Below, piece after piece: positions 1 to 11,256 of a DNA stretch of 64,000 bases. A program made the position numbers and the translations under genes. The DNA comes from Patellaria atrata CBS 101060. Its lineage: Eukaryota > Ascomycota > Dothideomycetes > Patellariales > Patellariaceae. Within the stretch, counting starts at the first letter, position 1; each line of letters begins with the position of its first letter. The stretch covers positions 1,441,662 to 1,505,661 of the forward strand of contig MU006093.1 of assembly GCA_010093705.1 (NCBI GenBank). Reading direction: 5' to 3'. The notes beneath the pieces were generated by a model. That model ran no database searches and had not been told where the DNA came from. It was given only the letters and a program-made list of their open reading frames with translations.

Positions 1-1022
1 CGGATGTAATTAACAGCATCGATACCGGTAACGATATTCCCGAACTGGTCCGAACCTCCAACTTGAAGCTGTATATCCAGTGTATGATACAGTTCCCACC
101 AATCCCATGCTTGCAATAGGGGGTACGTGAATTCAGCAAACGACATGCCTACAGGGGACGCCATCTTTGTTTTCACCCTAAATGATTTGGTATTAGTGAA
201 TCGGGTATTCTTCTCTCTACACGATATCCAGGTATGACTTACGAATCACGACTGAGTAAAGACCCCATCCTCATACCCTTACCAATGTCTCTCAGAAATT
301 CCGTGATTGGAAGCTTATTTTGCCATTCATTATTATTCCTTAACCCCCGTCTCCAACTTACTTTCCTCTCGTACCCAAATCTTCGACCGATCGCCTCCAC
401 GCTTAGCCACAGCCTTTTGATCTGGATGTGCATACCAGCCATATTCAGAGATCGCTCAGCAGGGTTTGCAATTGTACGATCCGTCGTTCGGTCCGTAGGA
501 TCCCCAATCTTCGCAGTTGCACCTCCTAACTAGGACCATTAGATCTTGCGCCAGAGATCAAAGACAAACAACTTACCAGAGATATCGAATGAAATCCGTG
601 TAAATACATCCAGAAGAGGACCATGAAAGGGAGTAGGTGTCCAACGTGGAGCGATCGTGCCGTAGGATCAACGCCAACATAAACTCCAACACGCTTGCGA
701 ATCATAAGTTTATCGAGGTCTTCCCGTTTCCTAATTATGCCTGATGAGCTCTGCTTTTAACAGCTGGGACAGGGGGTAGATACCCAGCAATTGCGTTGAT
801 AAAGCCTCTCTCCTCCAGAATGCTAAGCATACTCTTTTGTTCGCCCGCGTCAATCTTCCTCGCTTTTTGTTTCCATGCTTCCTCCGCCTCTTGCTTCTTC
901 CTAATCCAGCCTTCAGATATACTACGCCGAGATCCTTGGGCTATGGTCTGTTTGAGCAGACATCGGCGACAGATGAATAGTTGCTGGGTAGCAGACCTAG
1001 GACAAAGGAACGGCAAGGCCAT
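1..1022 (-). CDS. Mitochondrial tyrosyl-tRNA synthetase (CYT-18-like), C-terminus beyond window
   Basis: Class I tyrosyl-tRNA synthetase that charges mitochondrial tRNA-Tyr. Exons read 784-1022, 577-730, 243-529 and 1-177, with GT-AG introns of 53, 47 and 65 bp that keep frame. The first ATG in frame is at 1022. The N-terminus is basic and Arg/Ser-rich, like a mitochondrial presequence. It is followed by a charged stretch (IRKKQEAEEAWKQKARKI) before the catalytic fold; a similar extension is known in Neurospora CYT-18, which also helps splice group I introns. The HIGH-type motif reads HVGH near residues 108-111 after VGVDPTARSL, then GGATAKIGDPT. The last exon reads FAEFTYPLLQAWDWWELYHT and QVGGSDQFGN, the tyrosine-binding part. 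The KMSKS loop and the RNA-binding C-terminus lie left of base 1. Identity is secure; the intron-splicing role is inference. Confidence 0.93.
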
Positions 1023-1475
1023 AGATATGGCCAAAGGTAGGCTAAATCAAAAACTAGAGAAGAAAAAGACTTGACAATCAGTAGCAACTTTCCTCCAACG
1101 CGACATAGGAAATTCAAGGACCCTAGAATCGGCGGCAAAAGTCCGGTAGGATTTTGAGTACGATGACACAGCGAACCCTGAACAGACCAACATCAGCGAA
1201 CATCCAATACTCTGGTGCGTTGGCTTTCAGAGTTCACGCGCTGGTTAGAAAGCACAAGTAAAACGCATCAGAGTGCGTGGAGCGTCAATCATTGCTCTAT
1301 AACCGTTGATGGTTTAGAAACTTTTCCTACTTCCCAAACTCCATATATCACTCACCTTCGGAATCGTAGAAAATTATTACAATCTTCAGCAATACTACAA
1401 GGCCATATATATTGACCAATTGAACGGTCCACGCTTTTTTCATTAGTATATGTGACTTCCTTTCGTCTCTAGACA
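1023..1475. other. Divergent intergenic region (TyrRS / GH36)
   Basis: About 450 bp between two divergently transcribed genes, so it should hold both promoters. No convincing ORF, RNA gene or repeat was seen. Confidence 0.6.
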
Positions 1476-4400
1476 ATGGTTGTGAACATCCTCTGCGATC
1501 CTCCATTAGGTCGACCAACAATAGTATCTGCAGACAAGCAGTCTGTGAGTTCAAGTAGTTGAAGCATCATCGAATGCTCCAACTAATACCTTTAGGTTAC
1601 TTTTACTGTTGTCGTCGAGACAGAGTCTGTCTTGAAAAATAATATCGAAGCTGGCATATGGCATAATCATGATAATGTAGATGAATGGAGCTTACTCAAG
1701 CTAACACAGCTGGTATCATTCCTCGTAACAAACTGTAGGCCTATATTAACGGTACTACAAGGAAACTGTGGGAAATCAAACCTCTTCGATACCGCACTAT
1801 ATCTGGTTTACTGCAACCATACTAGGGAAGCCTAAGTTGGGTTCTAAAGTATCGTTTACCGTAGCATTCTGGACGAAAGGAGATGAAAGTAATCGTAGGT
1901 GGGCACGTGATCTGTCTGGAATCGGTGATGGTACATTAATATACCAAGGAGTCTTCCCAACCGGGAATGACGTATTCAATTTTCTCCAAAATGTCGATAA
2001 CAACGCTACGATATCTCCCTTGGAAACCGAGAAGAATTCTGATTGCTATGTGTTACACTGGCAACACTTAGTAAAAGCTTCATCGGGTAAGAAGCCTGGA
2101 TTTACAAAATCCATTATCGGCAAATCTCCTGGTACCTTGAAATGGATGGCTATTGTTCGCTTGTGGACGCCATGGCTGGCACCAAGACATGGTGATGGCA
2201 TTTTCAACCCGGATAAGGACGCGGTGGTGTGCTCGATTATGAGAGACGATGGTTACCATGTTGTTTATCTTGCTGTTAGTGGCGTTGAGAACGTTCTAAC
2301 CACTCTTAGTGGAGATGGAGAAGGAAATGTTATCGCCAATGGTCAAAATGACGAGGAAAAAGACGGGATAATGAGAGTTATAATTGTTCTTGCTCCTTCC
2401 TTCGAGAGAGGAATAGCCGCCGCAATGTATGCTGCACGGGATTTGGTTCGAAATTTTGAAGTAAAGACTGGAGAACGAGCCGAAGAACTCAAAGCGTTGA
2501 CGGAAAATAAACCCAACATACAATGGCTTGAAGAATGGTACGACGGGCTTACTTACTGCACATGGAATGGACTAGGGCAAGACTTGACAGCAGAAAAGAT
2601 TTATACAGCACTAGATTCTTTAAAGACGAATGATATCCATCGTAAGCAGAGTGCATCCAAGCTTTTAGCCTAAGCTAACGCATTCCGCAGTAACAAATCT
2701 CATCATTGACGACAACTGGCAGTCTCTAGCACCAATAGAAGGCCCAACTACTCTCATCAACGGACTGGAAGGCGCAAAGAGCCAGTTCGAACGTGGCTGG
2801 GTAAAGTTTGAAGCCCACAAGGAAGGGTTTCCAAATGGTTTGAAAGAGACAGTTGCAAAGATTCGAAGTGACCATCCCAGCATCAAGCATATTGCCGTTT
2901 GGCACGCTATTGTAGGTATGAGTTTTCTCTGTATGGCCGTTGCTTACAATTGATAGTTTGGATATTGGGGAGGCGTGTCCCCTGTTGGTGACATCGCAGA
3001 TAACTACAAAATCATCCAGGTGCAGAAGAAAGAAGGGGTAGCAGGAGGTAAATGTTTTGTAGTCGCGGAGGAGGACGTCCACCGACTCTATAATGACTTC
3101 TACAGGTTAGTACTTCATCCCTTTGCTTGCCATGGTAGTCCTAGTTACGATACACTTGCTCTAAAAATGGCTTTCGACTTCGCTATACATCCGAGTTCAA
3201 GATCGAACTACCGGATATAAGCTGTACACACCTATATACCGTACATATATCAGAACAACTATCTACATCTGGGCTTGAGTCTCCACCAAGGAGAATATAG
3301 CAAGCGTACAGCAGTAGAGGAATATCAACCGCACCACGGGAGGAAATATATCTCAATACTATTTCAATACTAACACATTATAGCTTCCTAAGCTCCGTTG
3401 GCGTCGATGCCGTAAAAACAGATGCTCAATTTTTTCTGGATCTGCTGGAAGACGCTGACGACCGACGATCTCTAATTAATGCATACCAAGATGCTTGGGT
3501 CATTAACTCTCTTCGTCATCTATCCTCAAAAGCGATCTCTTGCATGTCACAAACGCCACAGATCCTTTTCCATTCTCAACTTCCACACAATAGACCCAGA
3601 CTTCTCGTCCGCAACTCTGATGACTTCTTCCCTGATCAGCCCGCGAGCCATCCGTGGCATATATTCTGCAACGCGTACAATGCTCTATTTACTCAGTATC
3701 TCAATGTCCTACCTGATTGGGATATGTTCCAAACCGTTCACTCCTACGCGGCATTCCACGCAGCCGCTCGCTGCGTAAGCGGCGGTCCCATCTACATCAC
3801 AGACGTCCCTGGTGAACACGACGTCGGGCTCATCAAGCAGATGACGGCCCAAACACCACGCGGTAACACCATAATCTTGCGCCCGCATTGCGTTGGTAAA
3901 GCAATAGATGCTTACGTGGCATACAATGACCCGGCCCTTCTGAAAATCTCTAACTACGTTGGCTTCGCCCACACCGGCACTGGCATCCTTGGTGTGTTTA
4001 ATGTCTTCTCCCAAACCCTCACGGAACTTGTGCCGTTAATGGACTTCCCTGGTACGGAAATCGGTGCGTACGTCATGCGTGCACACCACACAGGCAAGAT
4101 CTCAAAACCGTATGAACGCAATGACACATTTGCATTTGTGCGTCTTGAGCTACCGGTTCAGGGGTGGGAGATCCTTTCCGCGTATCCAGTGCATAGATTT
4201 AAGAGAACGGGAAAGACAGATATCACGGTAGCAAATCTGGGTTTGGTCGGAAAGATGACCGGTGCGGCTGCGATTGTGAACACCATGATGCACATCGAAG
4301 AGACGGGGCGATTCAGGATGTGGACGAGCTTGAAGGCCTTGGGGACATTTGGTGAGTTATTCTCATACTGACAGCTTCAATTGTGTTGGATAAAGCGTTG

Positions 4401-4636
4401 TTCAAGCCGATTGAATGTCATGCTAATGGTGCACAGGCCTGTGGATAGAAGGTCTCAACAAGAAGTCTCTAGACGAGGATTTCATCGCGCTCATTTTCGG
4501 CAAACCGGTACCTCCTCACTGCGTCCAGACGACTGAGGAGAGTGTCTTGGAGATAGATTTGGAGACCGCGTGGAAGGAGAGTGATCAAAAAGCGGGATGG
4601 AGCAATGAGGTCTCAATTGAGATGTTCATCAATTAG
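1476..4636 (+). CDS. GH36 raffinose synthase / Sip1-type alpha-galactosidase family protein
   Basis: Glycoside hydrolase clan D enzyme of the raffinose synthase/seed-imbibition (Sip1) type, expected to act on alpha-galactosides; the exact substrate is unknown. Seven exons: 1476-1544, 1596-1712, 1762-2641, 2691-2911, 2957-3105, 3384-4351 and 4437-4636, giving 867 aa. The start at 1476 opens a beta-rich N-terminal domain (MVVNILCDPPLGRPTIVSAD). A long ORF opening at 1768 begins with GTG and is only the inside of exon 3. Diagnostic blocks are EWYDGLTYCTWNGLGQDLT, LIIDDNWQSL, FGYWGGVSP and VDAVKTDAQ, where Asp492 is the likely nucleophile. RNSDDFFPD near residue 555 is the likely acid/base region. 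The C-terminal domain is complete. No signal peptide is visible, so it is probably intracellular. Intron 5 is 278 bp, about five times the others, with branch site TACTAAC just before its AG. Confidence 0.92.
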
Positions 4637-5160
4637 TGATGAGCAGTGAAGGGGAAAGACAAGCGTGGTCGAAGGCATGATGATGAGCCAAAATTGATAT
4701 CGCAGCTGTCTCTATGGCGAATATATCAGATAAACTGTAGCTTTTAGGGGAAAAGAAACTGGAAATGCTTTGACTAGATATTGAGGACACGGGTTCCGTG
4801 CTACTATCTCGCACGGTAATCTGTAGAGTGTTTCTACATTTTGTCTCCTTTCGATTAGATCTCAATTGACCATGGCGATTAAGAGGATTTACCCCTATTA
4901 CATAAGACTTGGCATGTTTGTGTGTTTGGTCGACGTCTTACCAATATTGGATAAAATAAAAGTAGAATTTCCTTTGCAAGGGTCTCACCCAGATCCTGCC
5001 CACCAAGATCCTGCGTGCCCTTTCGTCTGGGGAGCGGTGATTTAAGCAAATTTCACCCACCTGGACTTCAAACTTACAGAGTCTATGAGAACGCCATTAT
5101 CGATCGTGGCTTGATTTTTCGTATCTAATTGCCTTGACTATCATACAACAAGACTCGACC
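4637..5160. other. Intergenic region upstream of squalene synthase
   Basis: About 520 bp between two genes on the same strand; presumably the GH36 3' end and the squalene synthase promoter. No ORF or repeat of note. Confidence 0.5.
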
Positions 5161-6773
5161 ATGCCTAAGGTTACAGATGTACTGTACTATCTGGTTCATG
5201 TCCAGGAGCTAAGATCAATAATACAGTGGTGAGTTAGTTCAAACTTATAAGTCGCTATAGCATCAACTGAATATATGCAGGAAAGTCTGGCATAACCCTG
5301 TCCATGAACGAGACGAATCTACAGAGTCTAAAACCCTTCGAAGATGCTTCTACTTCCTCGATCAAACGAGCAGAAGCTTTAGCGCGGTGATCAAGGAGCT
5401 AAACCCTGAGCTCCTCGTCCCCATATGTTTGTTCTATCTTATACTCCGAGGCCTCGACACGATTGAGGATGATATGACAATTAAGTTGGGGGAGAAAGAA
5501 CCGTTATTAAGGGAGTTCGATAACATACTCGAAAAGGATGGGTGGACGTATAATGGTAATGGACCAGATGAGACAGACAGGCAATTACTCGTCGAGTTTG
5601 ATTGCGTTATCACCGAGTTTGTGAAGATAAAACCCGCTTACAGGGCCATCATTAAGGATATCACGAAAAAGATGGGAGACGGAATGGCGGATTTTGCAAG
5701 CAATGCGGAATATAACGCTAACGGCGTAAATAAGATCTCGGACTACGAACTCTACTGCCATTACGTGGCGGGATTAGTTGGCGAAGGTCTCACAAAGTTG
5801 TTTGTTGAGGCCCAACTAGCCAATCCAGCACTATTACAACGACCACACCTTCATGAGTCTATGGGACAATTGCTCCAGAATGTAAACATCATTCGGGATG
5901 TGAAGGAGGACTTCGATGACGGACGTAGATTCTATCCGAAAGAGGTCTGGTCTAAATACGCGGATAGCTTCGAGGACCTTTTCAAACCTGGGAATGAAGA
6001 AGCCGCACTTAATTGCAGCTCAGAAATGATACTTATCGCTCTTAGGCGTGCGGATGAGTGTCTTTTCTATCTTGCAGGTCTTCGTGACCAGAGTGTGTTC
6101 AATTTCTGCGCGATCCCACAGTCAATGGCAATCGCTACACTAGATCTATGTTTCCGAAACCCCGACATGTGGAAGCGAAACGTCAAGCTCACGAAGGGTC
6201 ACGCATGCCAACTTATGCTTGACTCGACACAAAATCTCCAACTAGTCTGCGATGTTTTCCGCAAGCACACTCGATCCATCCATCAGAAGAATACGCCTAA
6301 AGACCCTAACTTCATTCAGATCAGTATTGCTTGTGGAAAGGTATAACCGTCTTATATGATCCTCTCTAATATACAGAAACTCCACTAATCTTCAGTAGAT
6401 CGAACAATTCATTGAAACAATCTTTCCCAGTCAACGTCCCGACCCCACACTATCCGTCAAGGATGGCCGTGTTCTTAGCCCCGAAGAGGAAGCTAAAGCT
6501 AAGAAAGAAGCGCAAGAAGCAAAATGGGATATTATCTATATGGGTGCCGCTGTGTTTGGTATCCTTTTCTTTATTTCACTATTTATGGTACGATATCTCA
6601 TTCGACTCCAAAACTGGTTTCCTGTAGCTAATCATGTCCAGATCTTCATAGCTTACCTCGCGGGCGCACGTTTCGATGTGATATATAATCAGCTCCGTTC
6701 AGGCAACCTCGCACGACCGAGTGCGGGCGAGGCCCAGCCAATTCTCAATAATTATGAGCATCAAGAATTGTAG
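5161..6773 (+). CDS. ERG9: Squalene synthase (farnesyl-diphosphate farnesyltransferase), divergent active-site block
   Basis: Condenses two farnesyl diphosphates to squalene, the first committed sterol step, at the ER membrane. Exons 5161-5228, 5281-6340, 6399-6587 and 6642-6773 give 482 aa, the normal fungal length. The first Asp motif is [11 protein letters not shown] (Asp82/Asp86), followed by [17 protein letters not shown]. The second Asp motif is [17 protein letters not shown] (residues 217-233), and [13 protein letters not shown] follows. KGHACQLM and [19 protein letters not shown] are typical. A C-terminal helix ([10 protein letters not shown], then [11 protein letters not shown] after the last intron) anchors it. 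In fungi and plants the second Asp block is almost always LFLQKTNIIRDY; here K, T and Y are replaced by N, V and V, although both Asp, the Gln and the Asn remain. It may be the only copy or a specialised paralogue; the window cannot tell which. The family is certain; ERG9 as the sole sterol enzyme is less so. Confidence 0.93.
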
Positions 6774-8178
6774 TGTCAGGTCAGAGGTTAAAGGAATGAT
6801 GGTCTCGCCTGTAGAAGCTAAGATGGGACCTCTGTAATCAAACTAGCAGTATTTAGTGTACATTAACTCTAACTAATCGTCAGGCGTAGCATAGGTTCGG
6901 GCGTTCGCGTTGCGCTACGTTAGGACAGTGCGGCAGGTCTGGATCAGTTGCGGTGGTAAGGTATGCTTCTTTTCGGATCATGTCCTTAAGGACCGAATGG
7001 TAATAATAGTCTCTCTGACCTTCAATTACTTTCTTATAAGTTTTCAGTTACTCTCCTAGTGATGAATCATTGTGACAGTTTTTCCTATTCCAGTATTTCG
7101 TCCTTGAACCCTTTGAAGATTCTCACTCAAACCTATGTCATATGCAATGCCCAATCTTTATTTTACCCTACGTAACTCCGACTTGATTGGGAAGAAGTCG
7201 ATAGAAACCTCAAAAAGCAAAGCACGGATGTCAAATTCCAATCCTACCCTACAATGGTTGTGGTTGGGCCGAGAAGTGCTGAGATTATATCCCACATAAC
7301 CCGGCGACGGGGCCGTCGATCTTGTACACGAATTTCACGCTGTATGAGTGAGATGGTGTTGTGGTACATACAAAGCATTGTACGGATATCGCTTTTCTGT
7401 ACGGAGAAGTAATTTGTACAGCTGCGGGTCATTTGTACATTTTCGTTTCGCCTGTACGGTTGAGTCGAACTTTCGGCGGTGGTGTCTTGGTACCTACTGG
7501 TGTGTTGTACATCAACCGGCGGAATGTCCGCCTGGCAATATTTCGGCATCGAGATTTCGTATGAACAGGCGATCATGACAGTTTCAACCCCTTTATGCAG
7601 TTGTATCTTTCATAACTTGATAACGCCGAGTGCCTTCGAATATTATCAATCCTCTGCGAGTTTGATGTAGTCAACTCTATGAGTAGCCTATTTGTCGAAG
7701 TGAAAATCGATATCAACCCCTTAATCTGTAGAGGGGAGTCAAGCGTATCGTGATATGTACCCGCAAATCGGATACTGATGTGCTGACCATACATTCTTTC
7801 CCCTTAGGTGAAGAGTCACTCGTTCAATGGAAGAGCTATTCAACCAGTTATCTAGTCAGCTGTCTTCTCCGCTGTAAACAGATAGTATCAAACCGTCTTA
7901 TACTCTACCTTGCCAGTATATATGCGCAATCCGTATGGACAAGTGGTAATGACTTCAGTTTTCGCTTTTCTGATTCCCCAATTTAGCTTTCTAAGAGAGA
8001 AGAGAAGGTATGCTGCTGGCAACATCAGAATCAGTAATAATCGATAGGTGAAACTGGGCCAAATGAATAAGACTTTACGACCGTGGTAAATACAATAATG
8101 CTCAGCTATACTATGAGTACAAGAGGATGCAATGCAGAAACAAAAATAACCTTTCTATCAGACACTGATAGGCCGAAC
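6774..8178. other. Gene-poor region with TGTAC array
   Basis: About 1.4 kb between squalene synthase and a secreted-protein gene on the other strand. Short ORFs here have no recognisable protein features. The stretch 7323-7510 holds the phased TGTAC words listed separately. Confidence 0.5.
7323..7510. repeat. Degenerate array of TGTAC words at about 19-bp spacing
   Basis: TGTAC starts at 7323, 7379, 7398, 7415, 7434, 7453 and 7506. The central five are 19, 17, 19 and 19 bp apart, and the outer gaps (56 and 53) are close to three such units. Sequence between the words is mostly not conserved. This looks like a decayed tandem repeat or a phased site array for a factor recognising a GTAC core; the sequence does not say which. 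Confidence 0.5.
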
Positions 8179-8977
8179 TTATGCATCACAGGCCAGGCCA
8201 AACACCGAAAATATGCCACCAGCAACTGGATTCACAGTGCCCTGCACATTCAAGTTAGTCGTTTTGTTTCAACGAGAGCTGTATTCTCTTAAGCACTTAC
8301 GGCAACGGCACTGCCAATAGTCGACAGAGCGGAACAGAAACCTCCTAAAATTCCACCGTCTGACTGTAGCTCGAGCTTCACGTTGATAACGGGTGGAACT
8401 TCAGTTCCGTCGGGCTTGAAAGAGACGCCGATTGTCTTGGGGAATGTCCACCTGTCGATGTATCTAGGCGTACCAACTACGAGCCCACAGCTCATTAACA
8501 AAACGATATATCGGAGAAATAATAACCAGCACCGTACGTACCACAGCCAGTACCACACACCGGGGTATCCATCATGATCCGTTCCTTTTTCTTCACTCCT
8601 TCCGCATCTCCAGCCGCGATGAGAGCCTCGATAAGTCCATTCTTGATCCAAGTAGGGTATTGGCCTTCCGCGACGGTGACTTTTACTCTAGTACCACCAC
8701 CAGCAACGGTGGTGGGTACTTCCCACGAATCGGCGTTACAGAAACCCTCGGCGTAACAGTTGTCGAACAGACTTGAGAGGATTACATGCGGGTCTGTAGA
8801 TCCAACTGAAGTTGTTTCGTCGGAGTAGCGAACATGTAGGTTTCCATCTTGGTTGACGATGACTTCACCTCCCTGCCGTTCTTCGAGTTTATGGGGTTCT
8901 TCGAGCTTGTGAGGAGATGCATGCACGATTGTAATGGTTGCAAATAGTGCACTCAAAGAGAAAACGGTGAAAAGCAT
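8179..8977 (-). CDS. Secreted six-cysteine protein of unknown function
   Basis: Family not recognised. Exons 8542-8977, 8301-8476 and 8179-8241 join in frame to 224 aa. I chose the ATG at 8977 because it opens directly into a signal peptide (MLFTVFSLSALFATITIVHAS); the ORF runs further upstream without improving it. The mature part begins with a doubled HKLEE. It has six cysteines in all (NC, FC, VC, GC, FC, AC) and ends GGIFSVFGLACDA. The last exon depends on a GTAAGT donor at 8300; reading through would stop after four more codons and lose the last cysteine, so I prefer the spliced form. The protein is rich in Gly, Val and Thr, with no membrane segment after the signal. It could be a cell-wall, effector-like or enzyme-inhibitor protein; none of these is shown. 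Confidence 0.78.
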
Positions 8978-10115
8978 TCTAGAAGACGTTCTAGGATTCC
9001 TTGAGAGTATTGAAAGATAATGGAGCGTTATACTCAAAAATAAGTTAAGTTGTTCCTCTTCCTGCTCCAAACTCTTCCAGATGATTGGAAAGGTATGATG
9101 GACCGATATCTTGACCTTTTATTCCATATTCTGCATATTTATACACCGAAGACATCCTCAACTGTCATACATCGATCCAGTCTATTCAAGACTCAAGAGC
9201 CGTGACGTCGACCTAAGCTGTTGGATTCCTATGCGCCCGCTCGATCGGCGCATCATCTGAACACAGCTGGTGTAGTAAGCCGTGAAATTAGCTAAGAAAA
9301 AATGCTTTCCGTGTTGTTGAAGATCAGAAAGACAATTGCATTTACTCCGCGGCGGTTTGTATAACTACCCTAAACGGTATGATCGTTTCATGTCGGGAGT
9401 TGGTCGGAATGTCGTACACTCCGATTCGACAATCCCTGGCGATCTATGTTAGACGATTATTTGATGACGGAACTGACAACTTACGACACCGTCCAACACT
9501 GCCTCTAAGCAAGGTAGATGCTCTTGTATAACTTACCCGTGCCGTGGTACCGTTGTCCCGTCCCTCCCCTGGCTTCTCATGCAGTTGCCCGGACCGAGAG
9601 GCGGTACGGATAGAACTAGTCGGTAACCATATAGTGCCACGAGCACTAGGCATACTCCATTCTCCCACAACTCCATAACGTATCTGACACAGGTGTGATG
9701 CTTTTACATAGTCTTTGATTCTAAGTGACTAAGAGTGCTTTTCTTTTTCTTTTTACCCGGAGATCCGCTGCTGAGGGATGACTCCTTGAGTGAAAAGAAC
9801 TAAGTCTCTTCCTGTAATCATCGTTTGTATTGTTATTACCTCTATTATGTCGAAAGCGATGTATTCGAGGTCCCCGTGTCTGATCAAAGCATAGAGTATT
9901 CTGCATTCTGTCCAAGTATTATGCCGTTATTCTAGTCTTACCTTCTCTGGTGGATATCGCTCCCAGTAGACTGTGGACACATGCTCATAGAAGTTAGTCT
10001 ATTGCACACATTAGGAATATAGTAATAGAAAGCCTTGCAAAGAATTGTTCCGAGCATCTGTCCAGGAGTAAGAGATCGACGTGGAAAATATTGTCCAGTC
10101 AAATGTAGAATCCCA
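8978..10115. other. Intergenic region, no gene recognised
   Basis: Just over 1.1 kb between two minus-strand genes. Short ORFs on either strand lack family features or compositional bias. The right part may hold the 3' UTR of the PTH11-like gene, the left part the promoter of the secreted protein. Confidence 0.5.
9136..9143 (-). promoter_or_regulatory. TATA-like box of secreted-protein gene
   Basis: On the minus strand this reads TATAAATA, about 160 bp upstream of the ATG at 8977. Position and sequence suit a fungal TATA element; assignment is inferred. Confidence 0.45.
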
Positions 10116-11256
10116 CTATACTTGCTGAGTAGCATGAGACCCTCCCCTACCCATCCTCCTTGATTCCCCAGGTTGAATGAAATCAATCCTATCAAGGGAA
10201 ACGTTAATGATGTGGATGTTTGATCCAAATCCCCGTATATGAGGGAAGCATTGGCCCAGACAGAATCTTATACTAGCAAATTTGAGGTCTTGGAAAATGA
10301 ATCTAACAAGAGGGGTCAGAGAGAGGAAGCACCCGGCCATCATATATTCTCCTGGCTCAATCGAGGTCCAGGTCATGAGTGTGGTGCCACGGAATTGATA
10401 GATCTTGAAGAACATCGCGCAACGGATGATAGCGGTGATAATGCCGCTGCGTAGGATGGATGATTAATAAAGATCCCCAAAAAGGGTTGCTTTAACACCC
10501 ACAAGCTGCTTAGAATAAAGGTTACAATTAACCCAATCTTCTTCGCCATACTGATTTGAAGCTTCAGCAATGTCGGTAAGGGTAGGAGCAGTACGTCTAT
10601 ATCAGTGATGATATTTGGCAAGCTTGTTGCAGTATATGCCGTAGTCGCTTTCACGAAGCAGCGACCGCCTTCGATACATTTGTCCCAACGATAGGCCAAA
10701 GGTATACATGCCGTGAAGACGAGAATCAGATTGATAATAAATGCGAGCGAGACAATTCCCATGACTAGATAAATGGCCCGGCGCACCTTATCCTCGAAAA
10801 ATATTCGGAGATAGAATACCAGAACGGAAAGTTTTGGAAGAGTAGTGCTGAATAGATAGCAGAGCTCCGTAGGTACATTCATTCGTAATGAATACATCAC
10901 CATCCAGTGACTGGAATTAGGTAAATGGCGAGCCCCTGCGTCATGTTTTACAAGTACTTGAAAGCATACCCCCCGTTGGTTTCGGACTCTCATCGGAGGG
11001 TCTTTCAGCCGGATAATAGGACGAAGTGATCATACCAGGAAAACCTACAGACGTCTATTGCGGCCAATCCGATGCAAAATGGATAAGTAGGAAGCATCAA
11101 CCAAGTATCTGGTCTGTTAAAGTTGCCTTTTGATATCTTCGCAATAACGTAGAGAATAATCGTTGCAGTCGCAAGTGTTGCTAAGGCAACCGCTACTGAT
11201 ACCAGCTCTTGCCCATGAACCACAACGATATATTCCTTCTGGTTCGCTAACGCCAT
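10116..11256 (-). CDS. PTH11-like / fungal rhodopsin-domain integral membrane protein
   Basis: Multi-pass plasma-membrane protein of the large fungal family related to the PTH11 receptor (rhodopsin-like fungal domain). Its ligand cannot be read from sequence. Exon 1 is 11045-11256, starting MALANQKEYIV and containing a first helix and KGNFNRPDTWLMLP. The next large exon is 10503-10935, with the family core YLFSTTLPKLSVLVFYLRIF and then LPNIITDIDVLLLPLPTL. The last exon, 10116-10446, has GIITAIIRCAMFFK and SIEPGEYMMAGCFLSL. Joining exons 1 and 2 in frame needs either a 17-nt microexon at 10970-10986 or another splice I cannot resolve. With the microexon the protein is 330 aa. The C-terminal tail after about residue 280 is short and non-conserved, so a missed last intron is possible. 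Confidence 0.75.

Noticed and set aside
1768-2673. GH36 gene starting at 1768 as a 301-aa protein
   Set aside because: The first triplet is GTG, and two upstream exons with good splice sites supply an ATG start and the family N-terminus; the 3' end of this frame is intron sequence.
1476-6773. GH36 and squalene synthase as part of a biosynthetic gene cluster
   Set aside because: No polyketide synthase, terpene cyclase, P450 or pathway regulator lies nearby, so two adjacent metabolic genes do not make a cluster.
8289-8300. Early stop of the secreted protein just after AVAVSA
   Set aside because: A GTAAGT donor sits at exactly this point, and splicing to 8241 yields an in-frame third exon with a sixth cysteine.
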